DNA from: Toxorhynchites rutilus septentrionalis
Taxonomy: Eukaryota > Arthropoda > Insecta > Diptera > Culicidae
Assembly (NCBI RefSeq): GCF_029784135.1
Contig: NC_073745.1
Location: 113,202,716 to 113,266,715 of the forward strand
Reading direction: 5' to 3'
Length of the DNA stretch: 64,000 bases
Shown: piece by piece, positions 33,760 through 44,100 of the stretch
Position numbering within the stretch: position 1 is the stretch's first letter
Layout of the letters: each line of letters opens with the position of its first letter
Made by a program: the position numbers and the translations under genes
The notes under the pieces: generated by a model
Seen by the model: the letters and a program-made list of their open reading frames with translations, nothing else
Database searches by the model: none
Told to the model about the DNA's origin: nothing

Positions 33760-35568
33760 CTAAGTTACAACATGCATAGCAGAAAACCAGTTTGGGTTCC
33801 TTGCACGATCTCCATACTTGTCCGATTTTCTGACAATTCCAACATTATTGAAATTAGATTGTTGCAACTGAGTTGGTTCAGCAGCCACTTGTTGCGGTTG
33901 TTTGTTCCAAACTTTTTGTTTTTTCTGTAAGATGTTCAGTTGAACATTTTCATTTTCTGAGGTCTCATTTTCTGAATTATATGCCTCAATATTATGAACC
34001 TCATTTCTTAAATTATTTGCTGGTCTAAAAAAATTAGGGTCATTTGCATCTATCTTATGGTTTATTCTAATTAAGTGTTCTAGGTCATGAATATCCATTA
34101 CTGATAGCCGAGAGCGATAATGGGGACGCATGTTCTCCCAAATCAACTCGAAAATGGTACGTGATGAAAAAGGACGTTGGAGACATTGGTTTAATTTCTC
34201 CACTTCGGTAACATATGCTACGAAAGTTTCACCCTTCCTTTGCTTGAGTTCCCTAATTTGAGATCGAATACCACGATCTCTATTTAGATTACCATATCTA
34301 AAACGGATTTCTTCCTCAAATCTTTTCCAATTAGTGAACCTGTCCTCACGGGTGAACCACCAGTCGAAAGCTTCACCTTTCAAACGATGATGAATGTTTC
34401 GCAAAAGTTCTTTTTCTGAAATCCCTTCGTGGTGTGCTAATTTTTTCACGCGATTTAAAAAGTCTTCTACCTGTATCGATCTACTATCACCTGAGAAAGT
34501 AAGATCCCAATTTTCTACCCTAGATTTTCGGTACTGTATCCTGCTTCTACTTGAACTTCTATCAGAGGTTCTCGAACATCGCCTAGCCCTGTAGTCGTTA
34601 CCACGATTATATCCACGATTTCTCTCTGTTTCATATCGTCGAGTTTTGTGTATTTCATGTTCACTATCAGAAGAACTTGGATAAGAAAATCGACTTTGTG
34701 TTGTCGCACTATCCGAACCACTAGATCTATCTGATCTTCGGTATTTATTCTGTTTCATCCTTCGATGAGATGATTTATCATCTGTCCGATCGCAAATGAC
34801 ATAGTGTCGTTTGTTTTCCCTACAATCTCGCTTGACTCTTTTTTCCATATTTATATTACTAAAATGTTTCTCTTCGTTCCATCTGTAATCCCTGTTTGGT
34901 AAATCACAAAGCGTTGCTTTATGATCCTGTCTATTGTGTTTCTCTGGGTCTCGTACGTACGAATCCTTTGGAATTGCTCCTTTATGTTCTACATTTCCAA
35001 CATTTGTTTGTAACAAACTCTTTACTTCTTGTCTTGAAACTCCTTCTGATAAGCTCAATTGTCGCATTCCAGTACTTATGTTCCCTTTTGATAATTCCTC
35101 TATACCTGCTTGCGCTGAAGCATTTTCTTCCTTTTCTATCTCTTCTTCATCGTTTATGTTTTCTGAATTAATGTGTATTTTCTGATTAAATTCTTTCAGG
35201 ATTTCTTCGATTGAATGACATAGTTTATTCTTGAACTTCTCTTGGCTTTCATCGCTCGACGAGGCACTTGCTGTCCTAATTAAATAATGCCGTAATCTTG
35301 AGATAAGCGCTCGGTCAAATTTCTTCCTCAAACATTCTGCTATTGAGCAGACGTTGGACTCAATAGTTCTTGATTCATCTTTAATGCTGTAAGTACCGCG
35401 GTGTTCTATCTGTTCTTTCTTTTCTTCAATAAACAATCGTCTTAGTAATCTCTTTTTATCTTCTAGATGCTCACGGGGGTCGATGGTTTGTCGTCTGAGA
35501 CGTAACTCGAAATTAATTTCATCCTCAGTGAGATGATCCGCTACCGGTAAAATATAAGGACCACTCAT
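33760..35568 (-). CDS. gag: Gypsy Gag polyprotein, truncated by frameshift
   Basis: The ATG at 35568 (context ataaaATGAGTGG) gives about 602 residues starting MSGPYILPVADHLTEDEINF. The N-terminal half is highly charged, with Glu/Lys-rich and Arg/Ser-rich tracts (RRSDRSSGSDS, SRTSDRSSSRSRIQYRKS). A capsid-type retrotransposon Gag domain follows (ENWDLTFSGDSRSIQVEDFL through HRLKGEAFDWWFTRED to RPHYRSRLSVMD). The frame closes at AMHVVT. In the adjacent frame, the same DNA continues into CYACCNLGRTTKTC, a nucleocapsid zinc knuckle in which the expected His is Arg. So a one-base shift separates the capsid from the knuckle, and the knuckle itself is damaged. Gag would normally form the particle that houses reverse transcription. 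Confidence 0.88.
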   Translation of the reverse strand: MSGPYILPVADHLTEDEINFELRLRRQTIDPREHLEDKKRLLRRLFIEEKKEQIEHRGTYSIKDESRTIESNVCSIAECLRKKFDRALISRLRHYLIRTASASSSDESQEKFKNKLCHSIEEILKEFNQKIHINSENINDEEEIEKEENASAQAGIEELSKGNISTGMRQLSLSEGVSRQEVKSLLQTNVGNVEHKGAIPKDSYVRDPEKHNRQDHKATLCDLPNRDYRWNEEKHFSNINMEKRVKRDCRENKRHYVICDRTDDKSSHRRMKQNKYRRSDRSSGSDSATTQSRFSYPSSSDSEHEIHKTRRYETERNRGYNRGNDYRARRCSRTSDRSSSRSRIQYRKSRVENWDLTFSGDSRSIQVEDFLNRVKKLAHHEGISEKELLRNIHHRLKGEAFDWWFTREDRFTNWKRFEEEIRFRYGNLNRDRGIRSQIRELKQRKGETFVAYVTEVEKLNQCLQRPFSSRTIFELIWENMRPHYRSRLSVMDIHDLEHLIRINHKIDANDPNFFRPANNLRNEVHNIEAYNSENETSENENVQLNILQKKQKVWNKQPQQVAAEPTQLQQSNFNNVGIVRKSDKYGDRARNPNWFSAMHVVT

Positions 35569-35861
35569 TTTATAGACTTTAAAATTCAGTTCAAACTTTC
35601 GAAAATTCACTTTAAATACAATTCACAAATTATTTGATTTATAGAAAATATAGGAAATATTTGTGAATTTAAAAAAATATAATAGATTATAAAAAGAAAA
35701 CGTATGAATTAATAAGTAGATTTATATACAAAATTAGAGATAAAAATATGCTGTAATTTATAGAAAATAATTATAATGTTATATATTCTATTAACTGTAA
35801 TGTTCTGACATATACGATTATAACTTGTAATGATAATGTAGAAATCTGTGAGATATAAGGA

Positions 35862-35884
35862 AACGAATTTCCGTTGGGCGCCAA
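35862..35884 (-). promoter_or_regulatory. Primer binding site, Lys-tRNA-like
   Basis: Just inside the 5' LTR on the minus strand is TTGGCGCCCAACGGAAATTC. TGGCGCCCAACG matches the 3' end expected of an insect lysine tRNA over its first dozen bases, then diverges. Position and sequence support a tRNA primer site for minus-strand DNA synthesis. Confidence 0.75.
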
Positions 35885-37200
35885 TGTAACCGTTCGAAGT
35901 CCCGACTCGCGAGTGTAGTAAAACACGGTGGCTTTAGCGCCACTCCCACTAGGGAGACCAACTGTCGTGTTGAGTTAATGCCCGACTAACTACAAGAATA
36001 GCTCAGGGTCAAGTTATCTTCGAACGATCACGCACGATCTCAGGAAGAGGTCACACAATCACAGGTGAACTCTCCTGCGAGAAACCTTATCCGGCTAATG
36101 CACTGATTTCGCGAACGCGCAAAGAATTATTTTCAAAAACCTCACCAAGTCGAATGAGAACTTTAGGAGAGCGAAGATATCTAAATCTCAAAAGAAATAA
36201 AAACTAATTTGAAATGTTGTCTCAATGAAAGAAGCAAAATGTATTTAGAACCCTATTTATAATTTTATTTCCTACATTTATGCCCCTCTTCTCTTCCTCT
36301 TATCCGTTCTACTCTCTTCCCCTATTGTAACAATCCACATTATCCTTCTCTCTTCTGTTTCCCCACTTCATGAATATAACGAACGATCGTGTAACGTGAT
36401 AACGGGTTACGTCATGGCCATGCGTATAACGGTCACCTACCTGCGCGCAGGGTTTTACCGGACTGATGATGATGGGCTGCGTAAAATGCTGTGTGCGCCG
36501 ACTGAATACAGTTGATGCTCGGTTTGATGTCGGTTATAAACCGTATCTCGAGTGGCTACCGCACGGGATCTTGGGGTCAGGTCAGTCCGTTCCGTTGCGG
36601 TTTACAATCACTGTCGAGCTTCGACGTAAAATGTTGGGGAATCTCGCATCCTACAAATTCAAGTCTGGGAAATCGTTTATCCCACATACGCCGCCTGTTG
36701 AACAGGCTTTCTGTTCAATGGTAATGATATGTTACAATTTTGATAAGGAATGAGAGGAGCGTAGTTACCTGTTATTTTCGATAACTTAAATTTAGCGGAA
36801 CAATAAATATTTATTTGATCTAATAACTGTTTTTTTTTCAAACTGAAAGTAAACTGAATTAATAATTCTTTTCTTTATTACTTCTGTCACTTCTACTATC
36901 TACTGAGAGCACATTTCACCTAGTACCTTTTTGTACTTTCGCGCACAATTAAAAAATATGTTCCACTGACCGCCGTAGCCGTAGCCGTAGTATGCCAAAT
37001 GGCGACTTATTTCCGCCCGAAAGTTTCTTGCAAACGATTTCGCCGTGAAACTGTACGACGTTCCCTTATCGATAGTCATTATCGATAATGGATACCTGAG
37101 GAAAACTGGACCCCTAATAGATGTCGTTGTTGTGGTGTTTTTTTGAATATTCGGCAACGATTCTTTTTTTTTTAAATATTGACAGCGGAAAAACGTTACA
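35885..37200 (-). repeat. Gypsy 5' LTR (1316 bp)
   Basis: Full-length version of the LTR. It retains a segment (about 36028-36300) with 'gagaaaccttatccggctaa' and 'gaaatgttgtctcaatgaaa' that the other LTR has lost. It also has a small deletion near 36967 ('gttccactgaccgccgtagc'), where the other LTR has about 35 more bases. The LTRs have thus diverged by independent deletions. Confidence 0.92.
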
Positions 37201-37255
37201 AAATAAAGCGTCAAATTTCGATCAAGAATACGAAATTTCTTTTTCTCCAACCCTA
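37201..37255 (+). mobile_element. Irritans-like mariner, right remnant
   Basis: Directly after the right LTR, the duplicated AAAT (37201-37204) leads into mariner 3' sequence. This ends in gaaatttctttttctccaac-ccta and a TA at 37256-37257, the degenerate inverse of the left end at 25523. It confirms that the Gypsy element landed inside the mariner. Confidence 0.85.
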
Positions 37256-37257
37256 TA

Positions 37258-38240
37258 TGACGAAGGTCTCGTGAGAGATATTTAATTCACGGGCTAGCTC
37301 TCTCAAATTTAATTGACAATCAATTTTCATTTTTAATATTTAATATTTAAAAACGACAGAAGTCGGACGTTATTTCTATTCCGCGAAGAAACTCCCTGAA
37401 GATCGAAAATTATAAATTCTTCGCCTTTTGACAACATCATTGAAATTACTCGAAAACCATCCTACAGGTAGCCATCAAAATCCATGTATATAAGTGCGAT
37501 TCACCACTACAACAAATCTTCTGGGCCGTCGCATACCGACGAAAATCCTTCGATAATGAACGGGTAGGCCCCATCATTTGGTCCTTTGAGCTGGATCGAA
37601 GGTTCCACCGAGCAGAAGAGCAGGTGTGGTGAGTACAACATTTTATTTTTATGTACAATTTGGTGGTGTTGGGTGGCAAGAAGATTCGCGTGGATGGTAC
37701 GTTCGTGTCAGGAATGATTTTTACCTTCGTTTCGCGTACCATCAAAAGGTTATTCGTTCGCGTAAAAAGTGGTAGACCATGACGGGAATGTCCAGACTAG
37801 AAAGAGAGTTGGTCGAATGTTTCATGAAGCGCAAGGCACTATTCGTCGTTCGTGATTCCGTTGGTTGAAGGTTTTTTACAGATGAATCGTCCCATAGACT
37901 TCAACCAACCAGCATTCAAAACGTCTTTTACTGCCCATAAACACCCTCATCCAGCGAGTATCCGCCTGTGATTACCTTCCATAGTTCGACGGAGACTCGT
38001 CCGTGATATGTTTATATCCATGGTCCATTCCAATGCGGATATTCCGTAGCGAAGATGTAATACCTCCTACAGTCACTGGAATGAGAAGTTCATAAGTCAT
38101 TCGAGTTGACCGTAATGCGTTACGATAATAAACGTTATTAGAAGCGTCAACTATTCCATACTTTGTATGATCTTCCGCCACACAAGAGTCATGGCATCTA
38201 ATCACTACAAAAAGGTGGTCCATTACATTCCAAAACCTGT
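37258..38240. other. Unassigned DNA between mariner end and BEL relic
   Basis: No element ends were found. A minus-strand frame at 38223-37972 reads MDHLFVVIRCHDSCVAEDHT and later VGGITSSLRNIRIGMDHGYK. It looks protein-like (mixed composition, ATG start) but I do not recognise the family. It could be part of an exon or of a repeat. Confidence 0.35.
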
Positions 38241-38445
38241 TGAAGTCATCTGTTGGACAGATTCGTCAACTGTTTTACATTGGCTAAGCGGATGGCCATG
38301 AATCAAGAAGCTACAAAATCATGCCACTGGAATCATGTTTCCGGAACATCCAATTCGGCTGGTCCTCTCCTGCCACCGTCCGAGTGCCATGTTTACGAAA
38401 TATCATCCATTGATCCACATTGGATGTCGCAGGCCAAAACCAACG
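38241..38445 (+). pseudogene. BEL/Pao RNase H fragment
   Basis: Translation gives PVEVICWTDSSTVLHWLSGW. After a frame change it continues HWNHVSGTSNSAGPLL, which corresponds to the 'WTDSxxVLxWL' and 'HVxGxxNPADLxSRG' motifs of BEL/Pao RNase H. It stops at the target duplication of the R1 element. The 3' continuation lies at 42120 onward. Reverse transcriptase and everything upstream is absent or unrecognisable. Confidence 0.65.
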
Positions 38446-40577
38446 ACGTCCAGTCTACTGGTGGAACGAGACACTCAGCATCCTCCGCGCTAACTGTCTA
38501 CGAGCCAGAAGAAGAGTCCAGAGGGCACGAATGTAGATAGAGAGGAGCACCGCGCGTCTTTTCGTGCGACCAGAGCCGCCTTGAAACGAGAGATACGTAG
38601 GAGCAAATCAAACTGCTATAGGGAGCTGTGTCGAGACGTCGACGCAAATCCTTGGGATGGAGCATATCGAATCGTGATGGCGAAATTCCGTAGTTCAACG
38701 ACTCCCATGGAATTATGTCCGGAAAAACTCGAGGTCATTGTGAATAGACTCTTTCCGCAGCACGACCCACCGACGTGGCCACCCACACTGTACGGTGGGG
38801 ACGAAGCCGAGAACGCACAAGTCACCAACGAAGAACTCATCGCGGTGGCAAAAGGTCTAAAGCTGAAAAAAGCACCCGGTCCCGACTGAATCCCCAATGT
38901 GGCCCTGGAATCTGCGATCCTTGCTTTTCCCGACATGTTCAGGGTGGTGCTGCAGAAATGCCTGGATAACGGTCTCTTCCCTGCGAAATTGAAGATCCAA
39001 AAGTTGGTGCTGTTCCCGAAACCAGGAAAGCCACCTGGAGATCCAGCATCGTATACGCCTATTTATTTGTTGGATACTTTGGGATAGCTTTTGGAGAGGG
39101 TTATTCTCAACAGACTGGTGAAATGCACGGAGGGTGATCACGGACTGACGAAAATGCAGTTCGGGTTCCGGAAATGAAAGTCGACAGTGGACGCTATTCG
39201 AACAGTTATCGAGAAAGCTCAGGTCTCGCTTCAACAAAAACGAAGAGGTGACCATTACTGCGCGGTGATTTTGATCGACGTGAAGAATGCCTTCAATAGT
39301 GCCAGCTGGGAGGCCATCGCCGAGGCTCTAAACACATTGAAGGTCCCTGGCTACCTGTACAGGATAATGAGGAGTTATTTCCAGAATGGGATCCTGGTAT
39401 ACAACACAGACAGAGGACAGATACTGAAGAATATCTCGGCGGGAGTTCCACAGGGATCCATCCTAGGTCCTACGCTTTGGAACACGATGTACGACGGTGT
39501 TCTAAAGCTGAAGCAACCCAAAGGTGTGGAGATCGTGGGCCTCGCGGACGACATCGTAACAACGGTAATCGACGAGACGCTCCAGGAAGTGGAAAGATTG
39601 GCGACGGAGGCAGTAGACACGATCGGTAGTTGGATGGACAGGGTAAAGCTCCAGATGGCACATCACAAAACCGAGGTGCTGTTGGTGCGCAATCGCAAAA
39701 CAGTGCTGCGGGCAGAAGTCTCAGTCGGAAGACATACCATCGCTTCGAGGCGGGAAGTGAAATACCTCGGACTTATGATCGACGACCGGCTAAACTTCAA
39801 TCAGCACGTCGATTATACATGCGGGAAGGCGGCAAAGGCCATCAACGCGGTGGCGAGGATCATGCCAAATAGCTTTGGTGCAGGACGCAGCAAGAGGCGT
39901 CTATTGGCAAGCGTATCTTCGTCGATACTGAGGTATGGTGGCCCGGCCTGGTTGGCGGTTCTGGAAACCCACCGAAATCGGAGGAAACTGAACAGCACAT
40001 TCCGACTCATGGCCATGCGAGTCGTAAGTGCTTATAGGACCATTTCGACAGAAGCTGTGTGTGTAATCGCCGGTATGATTCCCATCTGCATCACTCTGGC
40101 AGAAGACAGCGAGTGCTACAACAGCGGGAAACCAGAGGTATCCGGAAATTGATGGGAGCGGAGTCGTTGGACAAATGGCAGCAGGAATGGAATACGGCAG
40201 AAAACGGTAGATGGACGTACAGGCTGATACCGGTACTATCGACCTGGTTGAACAGGAAGCACGGTGAGGTTAACTTCTACTTGACGCAGTTTCTGTCTGG
40301 ACATGGCTGTTTCAGGCAATATCTACATCGGTTCGGGCACACAGTTTCACCTCTCTGTCCGGAGTGTGGAGATATGGAGAAAACACCGAAGCACGTCGTT
40401 TTTATCTGTCCCAGGTTCAGAGAAAGGCGCGAGGGAATGCCCGCACTTCATGTCGGGAATATTGTGGAGGAGATGTGTCGCGACGAGAGAATCTGGAATG
40501 CCATAAGCAGTGCAATCACACAAATCATGTCGGAGCTGCAGCGAAGGTGGAGGACTGACCAATGTGCTGACAGTGCC
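38446..40577 (+). pseudogene. R1-clade reverse transcriptase
   Basis: The start is missing because of 5' truncation. The linker piece VYWWNETLSILRANCLRARR is followed by a frameshift near 38528, then REEHRASFRATRAALKREIR. The RT domain shows AVILIDVKNAFNSASW, SAGVPQGSILGPTLWN and the active-site LADDIVTTV. Then KTEVLLVRNR and VKYLGLMIDDRLNF follow. In-frame stops occur at 38887-38889, 39085-39087 and 39175-39177. One base is missing near 40118 (gctac-aacag), moving the C-terminus (QQRETRGIRKLMGAESLDKW, then the knuckle CPECGDMEKTPKHVVFIC) to another frame, ending 40575-40577. The catalytic aspartates survive, but the frame is not translatable. Confidence 0.9.
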
Positions 40578-41003
40578 TGACGGTGAAAGGTGAACAACGG
40601 CGACGGCTGTTGCAACGGATGGTACCAGTCTTCAGAAAACAAACGCAGCACTGCGCTTGAGTTTAATTTTCATCAGCGTGCGCTCAAAGAACACTCGTAT
40701 TCTCTCTTGGTGCGAAGCGCACAAAATTCATAAGCACGACAGCGCAAAATGTACCCGGCGCAAAACTCAGATACTAAACATTTCTTCTCACTTGTGTGAT
40801 GCACGTCTCATTCTGTATACACGCACACACATACACATCAAATTCTAGCGCCCGCTTTGTCTTCGTTCGTTCTAAGCAAATCATAAGAACAACAGCGCGC
40901 CCCCATTTGAACCGTATACGCTTGTGTGAAGAAAAATATCTCAACAGAGAGAGCAATCCAGATTCAAGTGCGCGGCACGGCGCGAAAGCACGGCGCAACT
41001 ATC

Positions 41004-41065
41004 AGCGTAAAACCTCGGCGTAAAACTCATCGTAAAACTCAGCGTAAAACTCAGCTTAAAACTAG
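41004..41065 (+). repeat. 12-bp tandem repeat in R1 3' UTR
   Basis: About five imperfect copies of gcgtaaaactca. It lies downstream of the RT stop, inside the retrotransposon 3' UTR. Confidence 0.8.
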
Positions 41066-41204
41066 GCTTCCGCCCACGGCGCTGACGACCAAACATTTCA
41101 TCTGTGTTTCGGAGCGTGCTCATTCGTCAGAGCGCATGTGTGCACAAGGAGTGGGAGCTCAACTAGGTACAAAAATCTTGTTGCGCATCAGCACCGAGTT
41201 GCAT

Positions 41205-41825
41205 TCTGAAGACTGGATGATACCCCACGAGAGTAGCTGTGACGGGGTGCGCGTTATGTTGGAGGGCACCACCTAATCGGCTCTCCGTTGGGAAGAGAAA
41301 TCCTGCGAGGGTGACTGTGACGGGGCACTCGTCAAGTTGGAGGGCACTTCCTAATCGGTGCACGTCTCGACAGGTAAACGTTTGCTGATTGGATAACTGC
41401 GAAGGACTGAGTGTCAAGGAGGGCGTCCTCAAACTGGTGTATACCCCACGAGAGTAGCTGTGACGGAGTGCGCGCGGAGAACAGCAAAATGCCTGCCTGG
41501 CAACGCCTGATCGTAGCCTGGATGGAGAAACACTGCGAATGTTTCGACGGAGCGAGCGCCTAAGAGGGCGTCATCAAATCGGTGTGTACCCCACGAAAGT
41601 TGCTGTGACGGAGTGCGCATTATGTTGGAGGGCATTGCCTAATCGGCGCTCCGTTGGAAAGAGAAATCCTGCGAGGGTGGCTGTGACGAGGCGCGCGACA
41701 AATCGGAGGGCGCTTCCTAATCGGTTCACGTCTCGACAGGTGAGAAAACCCGCGAGGGTGGCTGTGACGGGTTGCGCGTCAAGTTGGAGGGCAATTCCTA
41801 ATCGGTTCACGTCTCGACGGGTAAA
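41205..41825 (+). repeat. Degenerate ~80-bp tandem repeats in R1 3' UTR
   Basis: At least six copies of a unit containing 'gagggtggctgtgacgggg', 'gttggagggca' and 'cctaatcggttcacgtctcg' start near 41228, 41304, 41447, 41594, 41676 and 41754. Spacing varies from about 75 to 145 because some units are partial. All open frames across the array on both strands repeat the same peptides (for example TATLAGFL), which shows they are by-products of the repeat. The 3' UTR tail follows to the A run at 42096-42105. Confidence 0.85.
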
Positions 41826-42119
41826 TAGATGCCTGCGAAGAGGACATAAGCGCAGTGGAATGAAAAATGAATAGAGAGAAAAAAAAGTATTGAGAAAAAG
41901 GGAAGGATCAACGCTAGTCAGCGTTGAAAACTCGAGAAGTGCATGAGCACAGCCGCCCCTTGAAGAAGTCGCCTAGATGTGGTCCCAGGGGGAATAAGGC
42001 AACGAGTAGAAGGCTTGGTTTTTGTGGGTGCGATCACCACTCGACGTCTGGGTTAACCGTTCCCAGATAAGGCTTGTAGAGCGTTCCTCACCTCTATAAA
42101 AAAAAGGCCAAAACCAACG

Positions 42120-42708
42120 TAGCCATGATAGCTACGATCAACTCGATAATCGATAATCCTTCTTTACCAAACTTCGCCGATCTACTTACATACTGGATGC
42201 AGCAATCATGCTCTAGTTCGTACGGAGCCACTTTTGCAACGCCATAATATATCAAATCTCCGGTGCGTAACCAGGCTCCTACGTACGCGTAGTCGTTCAC
42301 ATCGAGCTTGCATCTGTCAACACCGGCTTTAATGGCCGCTCTCCGTCGTGGAAGGATGGAAGAAATTCACAGCGACAACGGCACTGCCTTCGAGGGTGCA
42401 GCAAACGAACTTCACAGACTTTACGCCATGTTAAAGTCCAGGGAAACTGAACGTAAACAGATTCTCGACTTGTGTGCGGAGAACGAGATTATCTGGCGTT
42501 TCTTACCTTCACGAGCGCCACATTTTGGTGGGAAGCAGCTGTTTTATCAGCTAGGCATAACTTGCTACGTGAAATCGGCACTGTAAACGTTGGCAACCAC
42601 AACATTGTGAGGGTTCCAGAATGCACGTTGACAAAACTGCCAGCTATACCTCTCTCATCATATTCGCTTATCCGACAATTCGTACATACCCCCATCATAG
42701 CAACCTGA
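42120..42708 (+). pseudogene. BEL/Pao integrase fragment
   Basis: The frame reads LHLSTPALMAALRRGRMEE, then EIHSDNGTAFEGAANELHRL. Near 42490 it shifts to WRFLPSRAPHFGG and a short tail ending at 42706-42708. SDNGT and 'PHFGG' are integrase-core landmarks of BEL/Pao elements; the second catalytic Asp is in SDNGT. The segment 42120-42300, just after the R1 insertion, joins this to the RNase H piece upstream. The conserved C-terminus is missing. Confidence 0.72.
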
Positions 42709-42730
42709 CAGGCGAACCTCCAGCTCGACC

Positions 42731-42789
42731 TGACAGCTGATGTGAGCACATCACATAGGAAATCGCTCTTTCCTCGTTCCAACCGCAGC
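42731..42789 (+). repeat. LTR-like 57-bp direct repeat, copy 1
   Basis: tgacagctgatgtgagcaca through cctcgttccaaccgca repeats at 47684-47740 with two mismatches. It lies just after the BEL integrase and ends where the hAT-like element begins, so it is probably the start of the BEL 3' LTR, broken by that insertion. Confidence 0.6.
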
Positions 42790-43487
42790 CAGCGTTGCCA
42801 ATGTTCCAGTTTAAACTGGATTCTTCTAAGTTTTTTCAGTCGATCCAGCCAAACAGTTAAACCCTAGAATCTTCCAGTTTTTTTCAAATATCATCCAGTT
42901 TAATCCAGTGTGCTTCAGTTTTACCCATTTTATGTAAAATAAATTCGAAATGTATAAACAATACCCCTCGCTCACCCTTCCTATCCCTGGCCCAATTTAG
43001 ATTTTTTTTTTTGACATTTATCGTTGAATAATATATTTTTTTTCGACTATGGTGGTCGATGGCATCACTTCATTCTGAGAAAGGGGTCTCTTGCCCAAAA
43101 TTGTTTAAGAATCCCTGATCTAAACTCTCCTATTTGATGCATATTTAAAAAAAAAATGCATACTTTGCATAAAATACATAAGCACTATAGTGTTCATTTA
43201 GCAAGTATGTATACTATGGATATTTTTCCAAAAGTATATAATACTTAAGGATACCTCATTTTGATCTTGATACCCAAAGTCTGATATAAAAGTAAAATAC
43301 CAAAGAATAATATCAAAATTGGAGAGAAATAGCTTTTCAATACAAGATTTTATATTTTCAATACCACAGTCACACTTGAGCAGTGTTGCTTTGGTATTGA
43401 ATGTGCTCTTTTTAGTATTGAAATAATATTAGGTTGGGGAAAAGTAAAAAGTAATCCATTATTTTTGGGTGAAATTCAAAACTATTT

Positions 43488-43885
43488 TCAATATGCTTCG
43501 GATTGTCCGATTTGGGTCAAATATGCACGATTTTGTTTGAAAATTTGTTGCCATTCTAAAGATAGCTTCATTGTGTCTCTATCATAGAGGTCTTGGCCCT
43601 TATTGGCAAAAAAATCAAGCAATAGATTTTCACAGTCTTCTCTTGATCCCCATTTCTTATCCCTCTGGAAATTTTTCAATGCAAGAAAAAGATGGTAATC
43701 GTTTGGTGCCAGGTCTGGACTAAATGGTGGATGCATTAAAACATCTCAATCAAGCTCCTGGAGTCGTGTGGCCTTGCGTTGTCATTATGGAGCAAAAAAC
43801 CTCCTCTGTTGGCTGATTCTGGACGTTTCTGGTCAATTACTAGCTTCAAACGATTCATTTGTTGACAGTAGAGATCTTAATTGCA
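43488..43885 (-). pseudogene. Mariner transposase C-terminus
   Basis: In order on the minus strand: LYCQQMNRLKLVIDQKRPES, LLHNDNARPHDSRSLIEM, a one-base shift, then MHPPFSPDLAPNDYHLF and the tail ending QIGQSEAY at 43488. HNDN and PNDYHLF provide the second and third Asp of a DD34D enzyme. A stop precedes LYCQQ, and the first catalytic Asp is missing. Confidence 0.83.
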
Positions 43886-44100
43886 GTATTGCACTAAAAG
43901 AAAAATTAGAAAAAAATAGTTCTTTTTCAATTTCAAAAAAATTTTAGAAAAAACAGGAAGTGGGTTATATCTATGGTATAACCGCAAGGGTGACGTAGGA
44001 CTATCGTTGATTTAGAGATCATTTGTATGAAGTTGAATCTGAATTCATTCTGAATGAATGAATATTTGGAGAACTTCGAAAACGAGAGCGGTTTATGCAT

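Larger units (their letters stand above)
26738..37200 (-). mobile_element. Gypsy-type LTR retrotransposon, 10.46 kb, degraded
   Basis: Two long direct repeats (26738-27828 and 35885-37200) begin tgtaac and end gttaca. A 4-bp duplication, AAAT, flanks the whole (26734-26737 and 37201-37204). Coding runs on the minus strand: gag (35568-33760), then protease, reverse transcriptase, RNase H and integrase (33665-30400). This is the Ty3/Gypsy domain order. No env-like frame was found between integrase and the 3' LTR. That 2.5-kb stretch instead contains a foldback (28379-29913) with MITEs. Long LTRs and a Lys-tRNA-like primer site would suit Osvaldo/Ulysses-type elements, but this is inference. Several frameshifts and an altered RT active site make it inactive. 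Confidence 0.92.
38446..42105 (+). mobile_element. R1-clade LINE, 5'-truncated, 14-bp TSD
   Basis: A perfect 14-bp duplication, ggccaaaaccaacg (38432-38445 and 42106-42119), flanks 3660 bases ending in a short A tail (ataaaaaaaa). The element lacks ORF1 and the endonuclease. It holds the end of the endonuclease-RT linker, the reverse transcriptase and the C-terminal zinc knuckle, then a long 3' UTR with minisatellites. The target was a BEL/Pao retroelement. Confidence 0.92.

Noticed and set aside
41205..41825. CRISPR-like array of regularly spaced repeats
   Set aside because: Units are contiguous and degenerate without unique spacers, inside a eukaryotic retrotransposon.
41163..41874. Several overlapping 70-110-residue frames with internally repetitive peptides
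   Set aside because: They arise on both strands from the ~80-bp minisatellite in the R1 3' UTR.
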